Notes: generated by a model from the letters alone, not told the origin. Shown: positions 16,765 through 24,929, counted from the stretch's first letter. The stretch: 35,256 nt of DNA from Sulfitobacter sp. HI0040 (GCF_001634885.1 NZ_LWEX01000113.1:47-35302); one strand, 5' to 3'. Made by a program: numbers and translations.

Positions 16765-18333
16765 TCAGCTCACGTCCTTGTAGCTGACTTCGCGCTTGTC
16801 GGTGCCGCCCTTTTCGCGGCGCACCAGCAAGCGGTTCAGCGCATGGACATAGGCCCGGACGGAGGCCACCACGGTATCGGTGTCGGCGGACTGGCCCGTC
16901 ACGATGCGGCCGTCTTCCTCCATCCGGACCGATACGGTCGCCTGCGCATCCGTGCCCTCTGTCACGGCATGCACCTGATAAAGCTGCAGCCGCGCCGTAT
17001 GGGGCACGAGCGCCTTGATACAGTTGAAGGCCGCGTCGACAGGCCCGTCGCCGGTCTGGCTGGTGCTTTGTTCCGTGCCGTCGACATCCAGAACCATCTC
17101 GGCCTTCTGGGGCCCTTCCGTGCCGCAGACGACCGTCATGGAAACGAGCTTAAGGCGCTCGTTTTCAGGGTCGGTCGATGTCCGCATCAGCGCGACAAGG
17201 TCGTCCTCGTAGATTTCCTTCTTGCGGTCGGCCAGTTCCTTGAACCGCACAAAGACGTCCTTGAGCTGGTTGTCCCCAAGCTCATAGCCGAGGTTCTCAA
17301 GCTTTGACCGCAGCGCCGCGCGGCCAGAATGTTTGCCCATCACGATGTTGGTTTCGGTCAGGCCCACGTCTTCGGGGCGCATAATCTCGAACGTCTCGGC
17401 GTTTTTCAGCATGCCGTCCTGATGGATACCGCTTTCATGCGCAAAGGCGTTCTTGCCCACGATCGCCTTGTTGAACTGCACGGCAAAGCCGCTGACGGCG
17501 GCGACCCGGCGAGAGATGTTCATGATCTTGGTGCTGTCGACGCGCGTCTCGTAAGGCATAATGTCATTGCGCACTTTCAGCGCCATCACGACTTCCTCAA
17601 GCGCGGTATTGCCCGCCCGTTCGCCAAGGCCATTGATCGTGCATTCGATCTGGCGCGCGCCCGCCTCCACGGCGGCGAGGCTGTTTGCCGTCGCCATGCC
17701 CAGATCGTTGTGGCAATGGGTGGCGAATACGATTTCATCCGCGCCGGGAACGTTTTCCAGCAGTTTGGCGATCAGTTGCGCGCTTTCGCGCGGTGCGGTG
17801 TATCCCACGGTATCGGGAATGTTGATCGTGGTGGCGCCCGCCTTGATGGCGATTTCCACGACCCGGTAAAGGTAATCCAGTTCCGTCCGCGTGGCGTCCA
17901 TGGGGGACCATTGCACGTTGTCGCAAAGGTTCCGGGCATGGGTCACCGTATCGTGGATGCGCTCGGCCATTTCGTCCTGTGTGAGGTTCGGAATGGCCCG
18001 GTGGAGCGGCGAGGTGCCGATGAAGGTATGAATGCGCGGTTGATTGGCGTGTTTGATCGCTTCCCAGCAGCGGTCAATGTCGGGCATCTGCGCCCGGGCA
18101 AGGCCGCAGATCACCGCGTTCTTCGATTGACGGGCAATTTCGCTGACGGCCTTGAAATCCCCTTCGGAAGCGATGGGAAAGCCCGCTTCGATGATATCGA
18201 CGCCCATTTCGTCCAGAAGGCTTGCGATTTCCAGCTTCTCGGCATGGGTCATGGTGGCGCCTGGGCTCTGTTCGCCATCCCGAAGGGTGGTGTCGAATAT
18301 GAGTACGCGGTCTTGATGTGCTGTATCGGTCAT
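16765..18333 (-). CDS. leuA: 2-isopropylmalate synthase
   Basis: A 522-residue enzyme condensing acetyl-CoA with 2-ketoisovalerate, the first committed step of leucine synthesis. The catalytic TIM barrel shows TTLRDGEQSPGATM (about 14-27), EAGFPIAS, the metal-binding HCHNDLGMATANSL, and the linker motif AFAHESGIHQDGML. The C-terminal LeuA dimer regulatory domain (about 390-510), where leucine binds for feedback inhibition, is complete. The length matches the E. coli-type enzyme. The start at 18333 gives the usual N-terminus (DRVLIFDTTLRDGEQ); the upstream in-frame ATG at 18381 falls inside the leader hairpin and is not credible. The Shine-Dalgarno is weak (GAAAGATCC). The upstream region encodes a leucine-rich leader. 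Confidence 0.96.
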   Translation of the reverse strand: MTDTAHQDRVLIFDTTLRDGEQSPGATMTHAEKLEIASLLDEMGVDIIEAGFPIASEGDFKAVSEIARQSKNAVICGLARAQMPDIDRCWEAIKHANQPRIHTFIGTSPLHRAIPNLTQDEMAERIHDTVTHARNLCDNVQWSPMDATRTELDYLYRVVEIAIKAGATTINIPDTVGYTAPRESAQLIAKLLENVPGADEIVFATHCHNDLGMATANSLAAVEAGARQIECTINGLGERAGNTALEEVVMALKVRNDIMPYETRVDSTKIMNISRRVAAVSGFAVQFNKAIVGKNAFAHESGIHQDGMLKNAETFEIMRPEDVGLTETNIVMGKHSGRAALRSKLENLGYELGDNQLKDVFVRFKELADRKKEIYEDDLVALMRTSTDPENERLKLVSMTVVCGTEGPQKAEMVLDVDGTEQSTSQTGDGPVDAAFNCIKALVPHTARLQLYQVHAVTEGTDAQATVSVRMEEDGRIVTGQSADTDTVVASVRAYVHALNRLLVRREKGGTDKREVSYKDVS

Positions 18334-18382
18334 GTCGGATCTTTCATTCTGCTGTGCTGTTGTTCGTGGCGCGCGACACATC

Positions 18383-18419
18383 CCTCTGAGCGGGCGCGCC
18401 GGGCCGGCACGCTCAGAGG
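18383..18419 (-). promoter_or_regulatory. leuA leader hairpin (candidate attenuator stem, no U-tract)
   Basis: On the minus strand CCTCTGAGCG (18419-18410) pairs perfectly with CGCTCAGAGG (18392-18383) around a 17-nt GC-rich loop that can fold further. The 5' arm contains the last codons and stop of the leucine-rich leader. No run of U follows, unlike a classical attenuator. A smaller perfect stem, CGCGGCA with TGCCGCG (18461-18444), lies upstream inside the leader coding sequence, so the layout resembles 1:2 and 3:4 attenuator hairpins. Confidence 0.6.
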
Positions 18420-18502
18420 CGGCTTAGCAGCAGCAGGGTGTGACGCGGCAGCAGTGCCGCGCAGGGGCGCATCGACGTGTGGTGTTGAGCAGCCATATTC
18501 AT
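18413..18502 (-). CDS. Putative leucine-rich leader peptide of leuA
   Basis: A 29-codon open frame from ATG 18502 to TGA 18415-18413 encodes MNMAAQHHTSMRPCAALLPR followed by HTLLLLSRL. Seven of 29 residues are leucine, including four consecutive codons (CTG CTG CTG CTA) close to the stop. It ends inside the 5' arm of a perfect 10-bp hairpin, 80 nt before the leuA start. This is the arrangement of amino-acid leader peptides: ribosome stalling at Leu codons during leucine shortage would change which hairpins form. Internal ATGs at the third and eleventh codons are alternative starts. No clear Shine-Dalgarno precedes it. It is too short for normal gene finders. The peptide itself probably has no function. 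Confidence 0.65.
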   Translation of the reverse strand: MNMAAQHHTSMRPCAALLPRHTLLLLSRL

Positions 18503-18566
18503 GGCCGCCAAGATACGGAGACGGCACGAAAAGAAAAGGGCAAAATTGCCCCCGCGCCGTCCGGAC

Positions 18567-18594
18567 TTGAAGGCCCTTCGTCCTCCGCTATCTC
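18567..18594 (+). promoter_or_regulatory. Candidate RpoH/sigma-70-like promoter of the VOC-SDR-photolyase unit
   Basis: CTTGAAG (TTGAAG at 18567-18572), a 16-nt spacer and TATCTC (18589-18594) lie only 6 nt before the ATG at 18601. The CTTGAA -35 resembles RpoH-type promoters. Transcription would begin at or next to the start codon, giving a leaderless mRNA. Confidence 0.4.
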
Positions 18595-18600
18595 CCGGAT

Positions 18601-19044
18601 ATGGATGACCTGCACAAACCGAAGCTCGTGGGGCTCAATCATATCGTTCTCGAAGTGGGCGATCTGACCGCAGCGCTCGATTTCTATCATGCGATCTTCG
18701 CTTTCCGCCTGAGGGGCCGCGAAGAAGACATGGCCTTTCTGGATATGGGTGATCAGTTCCTCGTGCTTGCAGAGGGGCGGGACCAGTCCGCGGACAAGAC
18801 CCGGCATTTCGGGTTGGTGGTCGACGACCGCAGCACCGTGCCGGACAGGGTAAAGGCTGCAGGAGGACGCATGCTGGATACACCCTTCGTCGATTTCCTC
18901 GATCCATGGGGCAATCGGGTTCAGGTCGTTGAATATCGCGACCTGCAATTCACCAAGACGGACGCGGTTCTCGAAAAACTCGGCGTGAGCCCGGATAAGA
19001 GCGCCGATGCCCTTGCCGAGCTTCACGAAAAAGGGCTGCGCTGA
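18601..19044 (+). CDS. VOC-family (glyoxalase-like) protein
   Basis: A 147-residue single-module vicinal oxygen chelate protein. Possible metal ligands are in LNHIVLEVGDL (near 14), HFGLVV and VQVVEY. The FLDPWGNRVQVVEY segment is a common VOC signature for the last strand pair. Its substrate is unknown. The start at 18601 has no Shine-Dalgarno and sits next to a plausible -10 element, so the message may be leaderless. It is 3 bp ahead of the SDR gene and probably co-transcribed with it and the photolyase. A second VOC gene at 16107 is only distantly similar. Confidence 0.82.
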   Translation: MDDLHKPKLVGLNHIVLEVGDLTAALDFYHAIFAFRLRGREEDMAFLDMGDQFLVLAEGRDQSADKTRHFGLVVDDRSTVPDRVKAAGGRMLDTPFVDFLDPWGNRVQVVEYRDLQFTKTDAVLEKLGVSPDKSADALAELHEKGLR

Positions 19045-19047
19045 GGG

Positions 19048-19716
19048 TTGGCGCGCAAGACGCTTATCCTCGGGGCTTCCGGCGGTATTGGCAGCGCCCT
19101 GGCCCGCGCGTGCAGGGCGCAGGGCGATATGGTCACCACGTTTTCCCGGCGCGAAGAGGGCTTCGATCTGATGGACGAAATCGGGGTAAAGCGGCACTTG
19201 TCTGCGCTGGACGGCCCCTTTGAGCGTATCGTGATTGCGACGGGCGCGTTGGAGATCGAAGGCGCTGCGCCGGAAAAGACGATCCGCGCGGTCGGACAAC
19301 AGGCAATGCTGGACCAGTTCGCGCTGAATGCCGTGGGGCCTGCGCTGGTTCTGGCGCACGCGCCCGACCTTCTGCCCCGGGATCGCCGCGCCGTTTTGGC
19401 GGCGCTGTCCGCCCGTGTCGGCTCCATCGGCGACAACCACATCGGAGGCTGGATAAGCTACCGCAGTGCAAAGGCCGCCCTGAACCAGATCGTCCATACC
19501 GCGGCCATCGAACTGGCCAGAACGCACCCGCAAAGCATCTGCGTCTCGCTGCATCCGGGCACGGTGGCGACGCCATTTACAGAAAATTACCTTGGCCGGC
19601 ATCCGGCCGTTAAGCCCGAGGAGGCCGCCGCGAACCTGCTGCGTGTGATGGAAGGGCTGCGTTCCGAAGATACCGGCGGATTCTTCGACTGGGCCGGCAA
19701 GCCTGTCCCGTGGTGA
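19048..19716 (+). CDS. SDR-family NAD(P)-dependent oxidoreductase
   Basis: A 222-residue short-chain dehydrogenase/reductase. The cofactor motif GASGGIGSALA begins at about residue 9. An active-site serine is plausible in LSARVGSIGD, and the catalytic pair is Y138 and K142 in YRSAK. HPGTVATPF follows, as in CsgA-like SDRs. The only start that keeps the cofactor strand intact is TTG at 19048, behind GAGGG overlapping the previous stop; TTG suggests modest translation. It overlaps the photolyase start. An SDR next to an FeS-type photolyase fits a light- or oxidative-damage unit, but its substrate is unknown. Confidence 0.85.
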   Translation: MARKTLILGASGGIGSALARACRAQGDMVTTFSRREEGFDLMDEIGVKRHLSALDGPFERIVIATGALEIEGAAPEKTIRAVGQQAMLDQFALNAVGPALVLAHAPDLLPRDRRAVLAALSARVGSIGDNHIGGWISYRSAKAALNQIVHTAAIELARTHPQSICVSLHPGTVATPFTENYLGRHPAVKPEEAAANLLRVMEGLRSEDTGGFFDWAGKPVPW

Positions 19717-21239
19717 GCCGCCTTGTCCTGATACTGGGCGATCAACTGACGCCGGGTCTTTCCGCCCTGCGCGAAGCCCGTAAGGACGGCGATATCATCG
19801 TCATGGCCGAAGTCATGGAAGAGGCGGAATACGTCCGCCACCACCCGATGAAAATCGCGCTGATCTTTTCGGCTATGCGCAAGTTCGCGGCGGAACTGGA
19901 GGCCGAGGGTTGGGACATCCGCTACACCCTGCTGGACGATACGGGCAACGCCGGCTCCATCGTGGGGGAATTGCTGCGCCGCGCCGAAGAAACAGGGGCG
20001 GGCGAAGTCCTCATGACGGAGGCAGGCGAATGGCGGCTCATCGAAAAGCTGAAATACGCACCGATCAAGGTACGGACCCTGCCTGATGACCGGTTCCTCG
20101 CCTCCCACGCGGAGTTCGAGGAATGGGCCAAGGGCCGCAAGGCCTTGCGGATGGAATATTTCTACCGCGACATGCGCCGCCGCACCGGCCTGATGATGGA
20201 GGGCGACGATCCTGCGGGCGGCCAGTGGAACTTTGACCACGACAACCGCAAACCTGCGGGCGGCGAGCTGAAGTTCGTGCCACCCCCGGCTTTCGAACCT
20301 GACGAAACTGTGCGCGATGTGCTCGAGCTGGTCGCGGCACGATTCGGCGACAATTTCGGGGACCTTGAACCTTTCACACTGGCGACGACGCGGGCAGAGG
20401 CGCTCGAGGCGTTGGATCACTTCGTGACGCACGCCCTACCGCGGTTTGGCGACTATCAGGATGCGATGCTGACGGACGAACCCTTTCTCTATCACGCGCT
20501 GCTGTCGCCTTATATGAATCTCGGCCTTCTGGGTCCCCTGGAGGTCTGCAAGGCGGCTGAAAAGGCTTGGCAGGCGGGCGATGTTCCCATCAACGCCGCT
20601 GAAGGTTTCATCCGCCAGATCATCGGCTGGCGTGAATATGTGCGCGGTATCTATTTCCTTGAAGGCCCCGACTATACCACCCGCAACGCGCTGCAACACA
20701 CCCGCGATCTGCCCGATTTCTACTGGGGCGCCGGAACGCGGATGAATTGCGTGTCACAAGCGGTGACCCAGACCCGTAAACATGCCTATGCGCATCATAT
20801 CCAGCGGCTGATGGTGACAGGCAACTTCGCCCTGCTCGCCGGAGTGGACCCGGCGCAGGTGCATGAATGGTATCTGGAAGTCTACGCCGACGCCTATGAA
20901 TGGGTGGAGGCCCCCAATACCATCGGCATGAGTCAGTTCGCGGATGGCGGCGTCATCGCGTCAAAGCCCTATGTCTCATCGGGCGCCTATATCAACAGGA
21001 TGTCGGATTACTGCAAAACCTGCGACTACAAGGTCAGCAGGAAAACGGGCGAGGGGGCCTGCCCGTTCAACCTGCTTTACTGGCATTTCCTCGACCGGCA
21101 CCGCGACCGGTTCGAGGGGAATTCGCGCATGGGCAACATGTATCCGACCTGGGACCGGATGGACGCGGACCGCAAGGAAACCGTGCTGAAGGACGCGACC
21201 GCGTGGTTGGCGCGGCTGGACGCGGGCGAGGAAGTCTAG
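19713..21239 (+). CDS. phrB: FeS-cluster bacterial cryptochrome/(6-4) photolyase (PhrB/CryB family)
   Basis: A 508-residue member of the deoxyribodipyrimidine photolyase-related family, which uses FAD, a lumazine antenna and a [4Fe-4S] cluster to repair (6-4) photoproducts in light, or acts as a cryptochrome. The N-terminal antenna domain opens SRLVLILGDQLTPGLSAL. The C-terminal catalytic domain has GWREYVRGIYF, VTGNFALLAGVDP and EAPNTIGMSQFADGG. Four cysteines match the cluster ligands of Agrobacterium PhrB in spacing: C346 (MNCVSQA), C434 and C437 (YCKTCDY), and C450 (GACPF). Start: adjacent GTG codons at 19710 and 19713 are both possible. The second gives the usual N-terminus and a 4-nt GTGA overlap with the SDR stop. 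The stop overlaps the convergent ABM gene. Confidence 0.93.
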   Translation: MSRLVLILGDQLTPGLSALREARKDGDIIVMAEVMEEAEYVRHHPMKIALIFSAMRKFAAELEAEGWDIRYTLLDDTGNAGSIVGELLRRAEETGAGEVLMTEAGEWRLIEKLKYAPIKVRTLPDDRFLASHAEFEEWAKGRKALRMEYFYRDMRRRTGLMMEGDDPAGGQWNFDHDNRKPAGGELKFVPPPAFEPDETVRDVLELVAARFGDNFGDLEPFTLATTRAEALEALDHFVTHALPRFGDYQDAMLTDEPFLYHALLSPYMNLGLLGPLEVCKAAEKAWQAGDVPINAAEGFIRQIIGWREYVRGIYFLEGPDYTTRNALQHTRDLPDFYWGAGTRMNCVSQAVTQTRKHAYAHHIQRLMVTGNFALLAGVDPAQVHEWYLEVYADAYEWVEAPNTIGMSQFADGGVIASKPYVSSGAYINRMSDYCKTCDYKVSRKTGEGACPFNLLYWHFLDRHRDRFEGNSRMGNMYPTWDRMDADRKETVLKDATAWLARLDAGEEV

Positions 21240-21610
21240 CCCGCGGCGCTTTGTGCCTTCGCTGTTCCATCATGGACAGCGCGGCTGTCGACAGGCGCCT
21301 CGTCCCGCTCATTCATTCCGTAGTCCCGCAGGACATGGGCAACCCGCAGGCGGTAATCGCGGAAAATGGTATCCCGCCCCCGCTGCTGGGCGCCCCGGTG
21401 GGCCGTCAGCTTGCGCCATTCCTCCAGCGCCTCTTCGTCCCTGAAAACCGAGATCGACAGCAACTTGTCCGGATCGGTCAGGCTCTGAAACCGTTCGACG
21501 GAGATAAAGCCGTCGATCTGTTCGACCAAGGGGCGCATTTTCGCCGCGAGGTCGAGGTATTCGGTCCGGCGATCCGGATCAGGATAGACTTCGAAGATAA
21601 CCGCGATCAT
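21236..21610 (-). CDS. Antibiotic biosynthesis monooxygenase (ABM) domain protein
   Basis: A 124-residue protein with an ABM ferredoxin-like fold: MIAVIFEVYPDPDRRTEYLD, then MRPLVEQIDGFISVERFQSL, LLSISVFRDEEALEEWRKL, and H in TAHRGAQQRGRD. ABM proteins include cofactor-free oxygenases and heme-degrading enzymes, but many are uncharacterised. The sequence gives no clear reaction. The C-terminal 35 residues are low in conserved structure. The start at 21610 follows GAGGGAGC. Its TAG stop overlaps the phrB TAG (CTAG at 21236-21239), so the two genes converge with no spacer. It lies 83 bp downstream of the MORN gene on the same strand. Confidence 0.8.
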   Translation of the reverse strand: MIAVIFEVYPDPDRRTEYLDLAAKMRPLVEQIDGFISVERFQSLTDPDKLLSISVFRDEEALEEWRKLTAHRGAQQRGRDTIFRDYRLRVAHVLRDYGMNERDEAPVDSRAVHDGTAKAQSAAG

Positions 21611-21693
21611 TGGATGCTCCCTCGCGATGGTGATGTGACTGGTTTGAGTGTGATGCTGGTATCCCGCGCCGCCATTCCGCCAAAGCGCGCGCT

Positions 21694-23082
21694 TCAGCCT
21701 TCTTCTTCCAGCGCGCCGTTCTCCCAGCTGCCGCTGGCCTCTTCGCCGGTCGCGTAACGCATGGTGCCGCTGCCCTGCCTCTTGCCCGCCTTGAAGGTCC
21801 CCTCATAGACATCGCCATTGGCATAGGTCGCGACGCCCTGGCCCTCGATCTCGCCGCGATTCCACTCACCTTCGTATTTGAAGCTGCTGGCCATCACGAT
21901 GGAGCCCTGACCATGGCGCTGCCCGTTGTCGAACATGCCTTCGTAGACGGTACCGTCGGGATAAGTCGCCTTGCCCATGCCGTGGCGCTGACCGTCTTTC
22001 CATTCGCCTTCGTAGCGGTAGCCGTCCGCATAGGTCATGACGCCTTGCCCATCGTTGCGGGCGTTCTTGAACCCGCCTTCGTAGACGACGCCATTGGTGT
22101 ATGTAGCCTTGCCCTCGCCCTCGATCACGCCGGCGGACCATTCCCCTTCATAGGTGGAGCCGTCGGGATAGGTGATCTTGCCCGTACCATCGGCCAGATC
22201 GTCGCGGAAACTGCCGACATAGACCGACCCGTCAGGGTAGGTCACCGTGCCCTGACCCTCGATCTGGCCCTCGACCCAGTCGCCTTCGTAGCGATAGCCG
22301 TCCGCCCCGGTGAAAACGCCGGTGCCGTGACGCCGGTCATCCTTGAATTCACCTTCGTAGATGTCGCCGTTTTCATAGACGACCTTGCCGCTGCCTTCGC
22401 GGCGCCCCCCGACGAGGTCGCCTTCGTAGACATCCCCGTTGGGTTGGGTCAGCGTACCGGTGCCATTGATCTGCCCGTCCTTCCACAGGCCGACGTAGAC
22501 CAGCCCGTCCGGCATCGTCAGCGTGCCAGTGCCATTGCGCTTGCCATCCGCAATCTCACCCTCGTAGACGGCGGAATCCGGGTAGGTGATCGTGCCGACG
22601 CCTTGCTTCACGCCATCGACCCAGTCGCCCTTGTATTCGTAGCCGCCGGGGCTCTGCATCACGCCCTTGCCATGATGCTTGGCATTGCGGAACTGGCCTT
22701 CGTAGCGCACGCCGTTGGCGTAAAGCGCGACGCCGGTGCCCATGATCGCCCCCGCTTCCCATTCGCCTTCATAGGTGCCGCCATCGGCGAATGTGATCTT
22801 GCCGAAACCGTCCGGCTTGCCCTTGGCGAAATTGCCTTCGTAGACCGACCCGTTGGGAAAACGGGCGACGCCTTCGCCCTTTATTTCGCCTTCGACCCAT
22901 TCACCGCTGTATTCGTACCCGTTGGGCAGCTTGTAGGTGCCCGTGCCGTGCTGAAGGCCGCCCCGGAATGTGCCTTCGTATATGCCCCCGTCGTCGTATT
23001 GCTTCGTCAGCACCTCGCCGTCCTGTGCAAGGGCGGGCAGGGGCAAGAGCGAAAATGCGAAGAACAGCGTGCGAAGGGACAT
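21694..23082 (-). CDS. Exported MORN-repeat protein (about 19 repeats)
   Basis: A 462-residue protein made almost entirely of MORN repeats behind a signal peptide (MSLRTLFFAFSLLPLPALA, cleavage before QDG). Repeats have a 23-residue period (69 bp) with the core YEGxWxxGxxxGxGxxxxxxG; I count 18 Y-x-G units and one degenerate unit (ASGSW) at the end. MORN arrays form elongated beta-hairpin strips that bind lipids or proteins. In bacteria exported MORN proteins are mostly uncharacterised. The start at 23082 is chosen for the signal peptide and a GGG-rich site; a frame reaching 23184 adds an unlikely proline-rich stretch. It is divergent from nadE (188 bp between starts). The N-terminus lacks a lipobox cysteine, so it is likely soluble periplasmic or secreted. 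Confidence 0.88.
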   Translation of the reverse strand: MSLRTLFFAFSLLPLPALAQDGEVLTKQYDDGGIYEGTFRGGLQHGTGTYKLPNGYEYSGEWVEGEIKGEGVARFPNGSVYEGNFAKGKPDGFGKITFADGGTYEGEWEAGAIMGTGVALYANGVRYEGQFRNAKHHGKGVMQSPGGYEYKGDWVDGVKQGVGTITYPDSAVYEGEIADGKRNGTGTLTMPDGLVYVGLWKDGQINGTGTLTQPNGDVYEGDLVGGRREGSGKVVYENGDIYEGEFKDDRRHGTGVFTGADGYRYEGDWVEGQIEGQGTVTYPDGSVYVGSFRDDLADGTGKITYPDGSTYEGEWSAGVIEGEGKATYTNGVVYEGGFKNARNDGQGVMTYADGYRYEGEWKDGQRHGMGKATYPDGTVYEGMFDNGQRHGQGSIVMASSFKYEGEWNRGEIEGQGVATYANGDVYEGTFKAGKRQGSGTMRYATGEEASGSWENGALEEEG

Positions 23083-23270
23083 TGGCGAACCTGTTTTACC
23101 GGGCGGGCGATGGTCGGTTCCGGGGGGCCGCCCCACCCCTGCGGCGCCCATCCCGAACCTAAGCAATGGGGGCAGGCTGGGCAATCGTCTTTTGGCGCGT
23201 CGGCGGGGGCGGGCTTTCCCTCGTCGTGCGATCTGCTACATCGGTCACGGAATTTCGAAGGGACCGGCAC

Positions 23271-24929
23271 ATGACGGAGCGTTTCCGCATCACTCTGGGG
23301 CAGTTGAACCCGACCGTCGGCGACCTTGCGGGGAACGCCGACCTTGCCCATGCCGCCTGGCAGGAGGGGCGGGAGACAGGGGCCGATCTGGTCGCGCTGC
23401 CTGAAATGTTCCTGTCAGGCTACAACGCGCAGGATCTGGTGATGAAGCGCGCCTTCCAGATGGATGTGATGAACCACCTCGAAAAGCTGGCCGAACGTTG
23501 CGCCGACGGCCCCGCGCTGGCCATCGGTGCGCCGTGGGTCGAGGGCACGAACCTCTACAATGCCTATGTCGTGCTAAAAGACGGGCGCATTGCGCATCAG
23601 AGCTTCAAGCACGAGTTGCCCAACGAAACGGTTTTCGACGAGGTCCGCGTGTTCGACCCCGCCCCCCTCGGCGGTCCCTATGACGTGAATGGCGTGCGCA
23701 TCGGTTCCCCCGTGTGCGAAGATGCCTGGCACCCGGACGTGGCCGAAACGTTGGAGGAGACGGGCGCGGAGTTCCTGCTGGTGCCCAACGGGTCGCCTTA
23801 TTACCGCGGGAAGAGGGAGACGCGGCTCAACATGATGGTGGCCCGGGTGGTCGAAACCGGATTGCCGCTCATTTACCTCAACATGGTGGGCGGGCAGGAC
23901 GATCAGGTCTTCGACGGTGCCTCCTTCGCGCTCAACCCGGGCGGCAAGCTGGCGTTACAGATGCCTGCCTTCGACGCCATGGTGCGGCATATCGACCTTG
24001 AACGCGGACCGGAGGGCTGGCGGATCGTCCCCCAGGAGCCGGCGAAACTGCCCGACCAGTGGGAGCAGGATTACCACGTCATGGTGCTGGCCTTGCGTGA
24101 TTACATGCGCAAGACGGGGTTCTCGAAGGTCTTGCTGGGCCTTTCCGGCGGGATCGATTCCGCGCTCGTCGCTGTGATCGCGGTCGATGCGCTGGGGGCC
24201 GATAACGTCCGCTGCGTGATGCTGCCGTCGGAATATACTTCCCAGGGTTCGCTGGACGATGCGGAGGAACTGGCAAAGGCGCTGGGCTGCCGCTACGACT
24301 ATGTTCCCATCGGCCCCGCCCGCAGCGCGATCACCGAAACCCTTGCGCCCCTGTTCGAAGGGCACAATCCCGACCTGACGGAAGAGAACATCCAGTCCCG
24401 CCTGCGGGGGCTGTTGCTCATGGCATTGTCGAACAAGTTCGGGGAAATGCTGCTGACCACGGGCAACAAGTCCGAAGTGGCGGTGGGATATGCGACGATC
24501 TACGGCGACATGTCGGGCGGCTACAATCCGATCAAGGATCTCTACAAGATGCGGGTGTTCGAAACCTGCCGCTGGCGCAATGCGAACCACCGCGACTGGA
24601 TGAGCGGCCCCGAAGGCGCCGTCATACCGCAAAACATCATCGACAAGCCTCCATCGGCCGAGCTGCGCGATGATCAGAAGGACAGCGACAGCCTGCCCGA
24701 TTACCCCGTGCTGGACGAGATCCTCGAAATTCTCGTCGACCGGGACGGATCCGTGGCGGATGCGGTCGCGGCGGGGCACGACCGGGAAACGGTGCGGAAG
24801 GTGGAAAAGCTGATCTATGTCAGCGAGTACAAACGCTATCAGTCCGCCCCCGGCCCGCGGCTGACAAAGGGTGCCTTCTGGCTCGACCGGCGTTATCCGA
24901 TCGTGAACCGCTGGCGCGATCCGAGCTGA
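23271..24929 (+). CDS. nadE: Glutamine-dependent NAD+ synthetase
   Basis: A 552-residue two-domain enzyme converting deamido-NAD to NAD with ATP and glutamine. The N-terminal nitrilase-type glutaminase domain has the catalytic triad E45 (LPEMFLSG), K113 (FKHELPN) and C149 (SPVCEDAWH). The C-terminal synthetase domain has the PP-loop SGGIDS (292-297), TTGNKSEVAVGYATIYGDM, and KPPSAELRDDQKDSDSLPDY. The length is typical of the shorter glutamine-dependent form. The start at 23271 follows GAAGGGACC; a longer frame from 23166 lacks family similarity. A 264-bp gap follows to the next gene. Confidence 0.96.
   Translation: MTERFRITLGQLNPTVGDLAGNADLAHAAWQEGRETGADLVALPEMFLSGYNAQDLVMKRAFQMDVMNHLEKLAERCADGPALAIGAPWVEGTNLYNAYVVLKDGRIAHQSFKHELPNETVFDEVRVFDPAPLGGPYDVNGVRIGSPVCEDAWHPDVAETLEETGAEFLLVPNGSPYYRGKRETRLNMMVARVVETGLPLIYLNMVGGQDDQVFDGASFALNPGGKLALQMPAFDAMVRHIDLERGPEGWRIVPQEPAKLPDQWEQDYHVMVLALRDYMRKTGFSKVLLGLSGGIDSALVAVIAVDALGADNVRCVMLPSEYTSQGSLDDAEELAKALGCRYDYVPIGPARSAITETLAPLFEGHNPDLTEENIQSRLRGLLLMALSNKFGEMLLTTGNKSEVAVGYATIYGDMSGGYNPIKDLYKMRVFETCRWRNANHRDWMSGPEGAVIPQNIIDKPPSAELRDDQKDSDSLPDYPVLDEILEILVDRDGSVADAVAAGHDRETVRKVEKLIYVSEYKRYQSAPGPRLTKGAFWLDRRYPIVNRWRDPS

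Noticed and set aside
17329-18570. 413-codon open frame antisense to leuA and its leader
   Set aside because: Shadow frame of leuA, which has full family motifs.
21683-21694. AAGCGCGCGCTT palindrome at the end of the MORN gene
   Set aside because: It has no loop or U-tract, and GC alternation of this kind is expected by chance in such DNA.
21694-23082. Regular 69-bp periodicity suggestive of a tandem repeat or CRISPR-like array
   Set aside because: The period equals 23 codons of a MORN protein; units diverge and there are no unique spacers.
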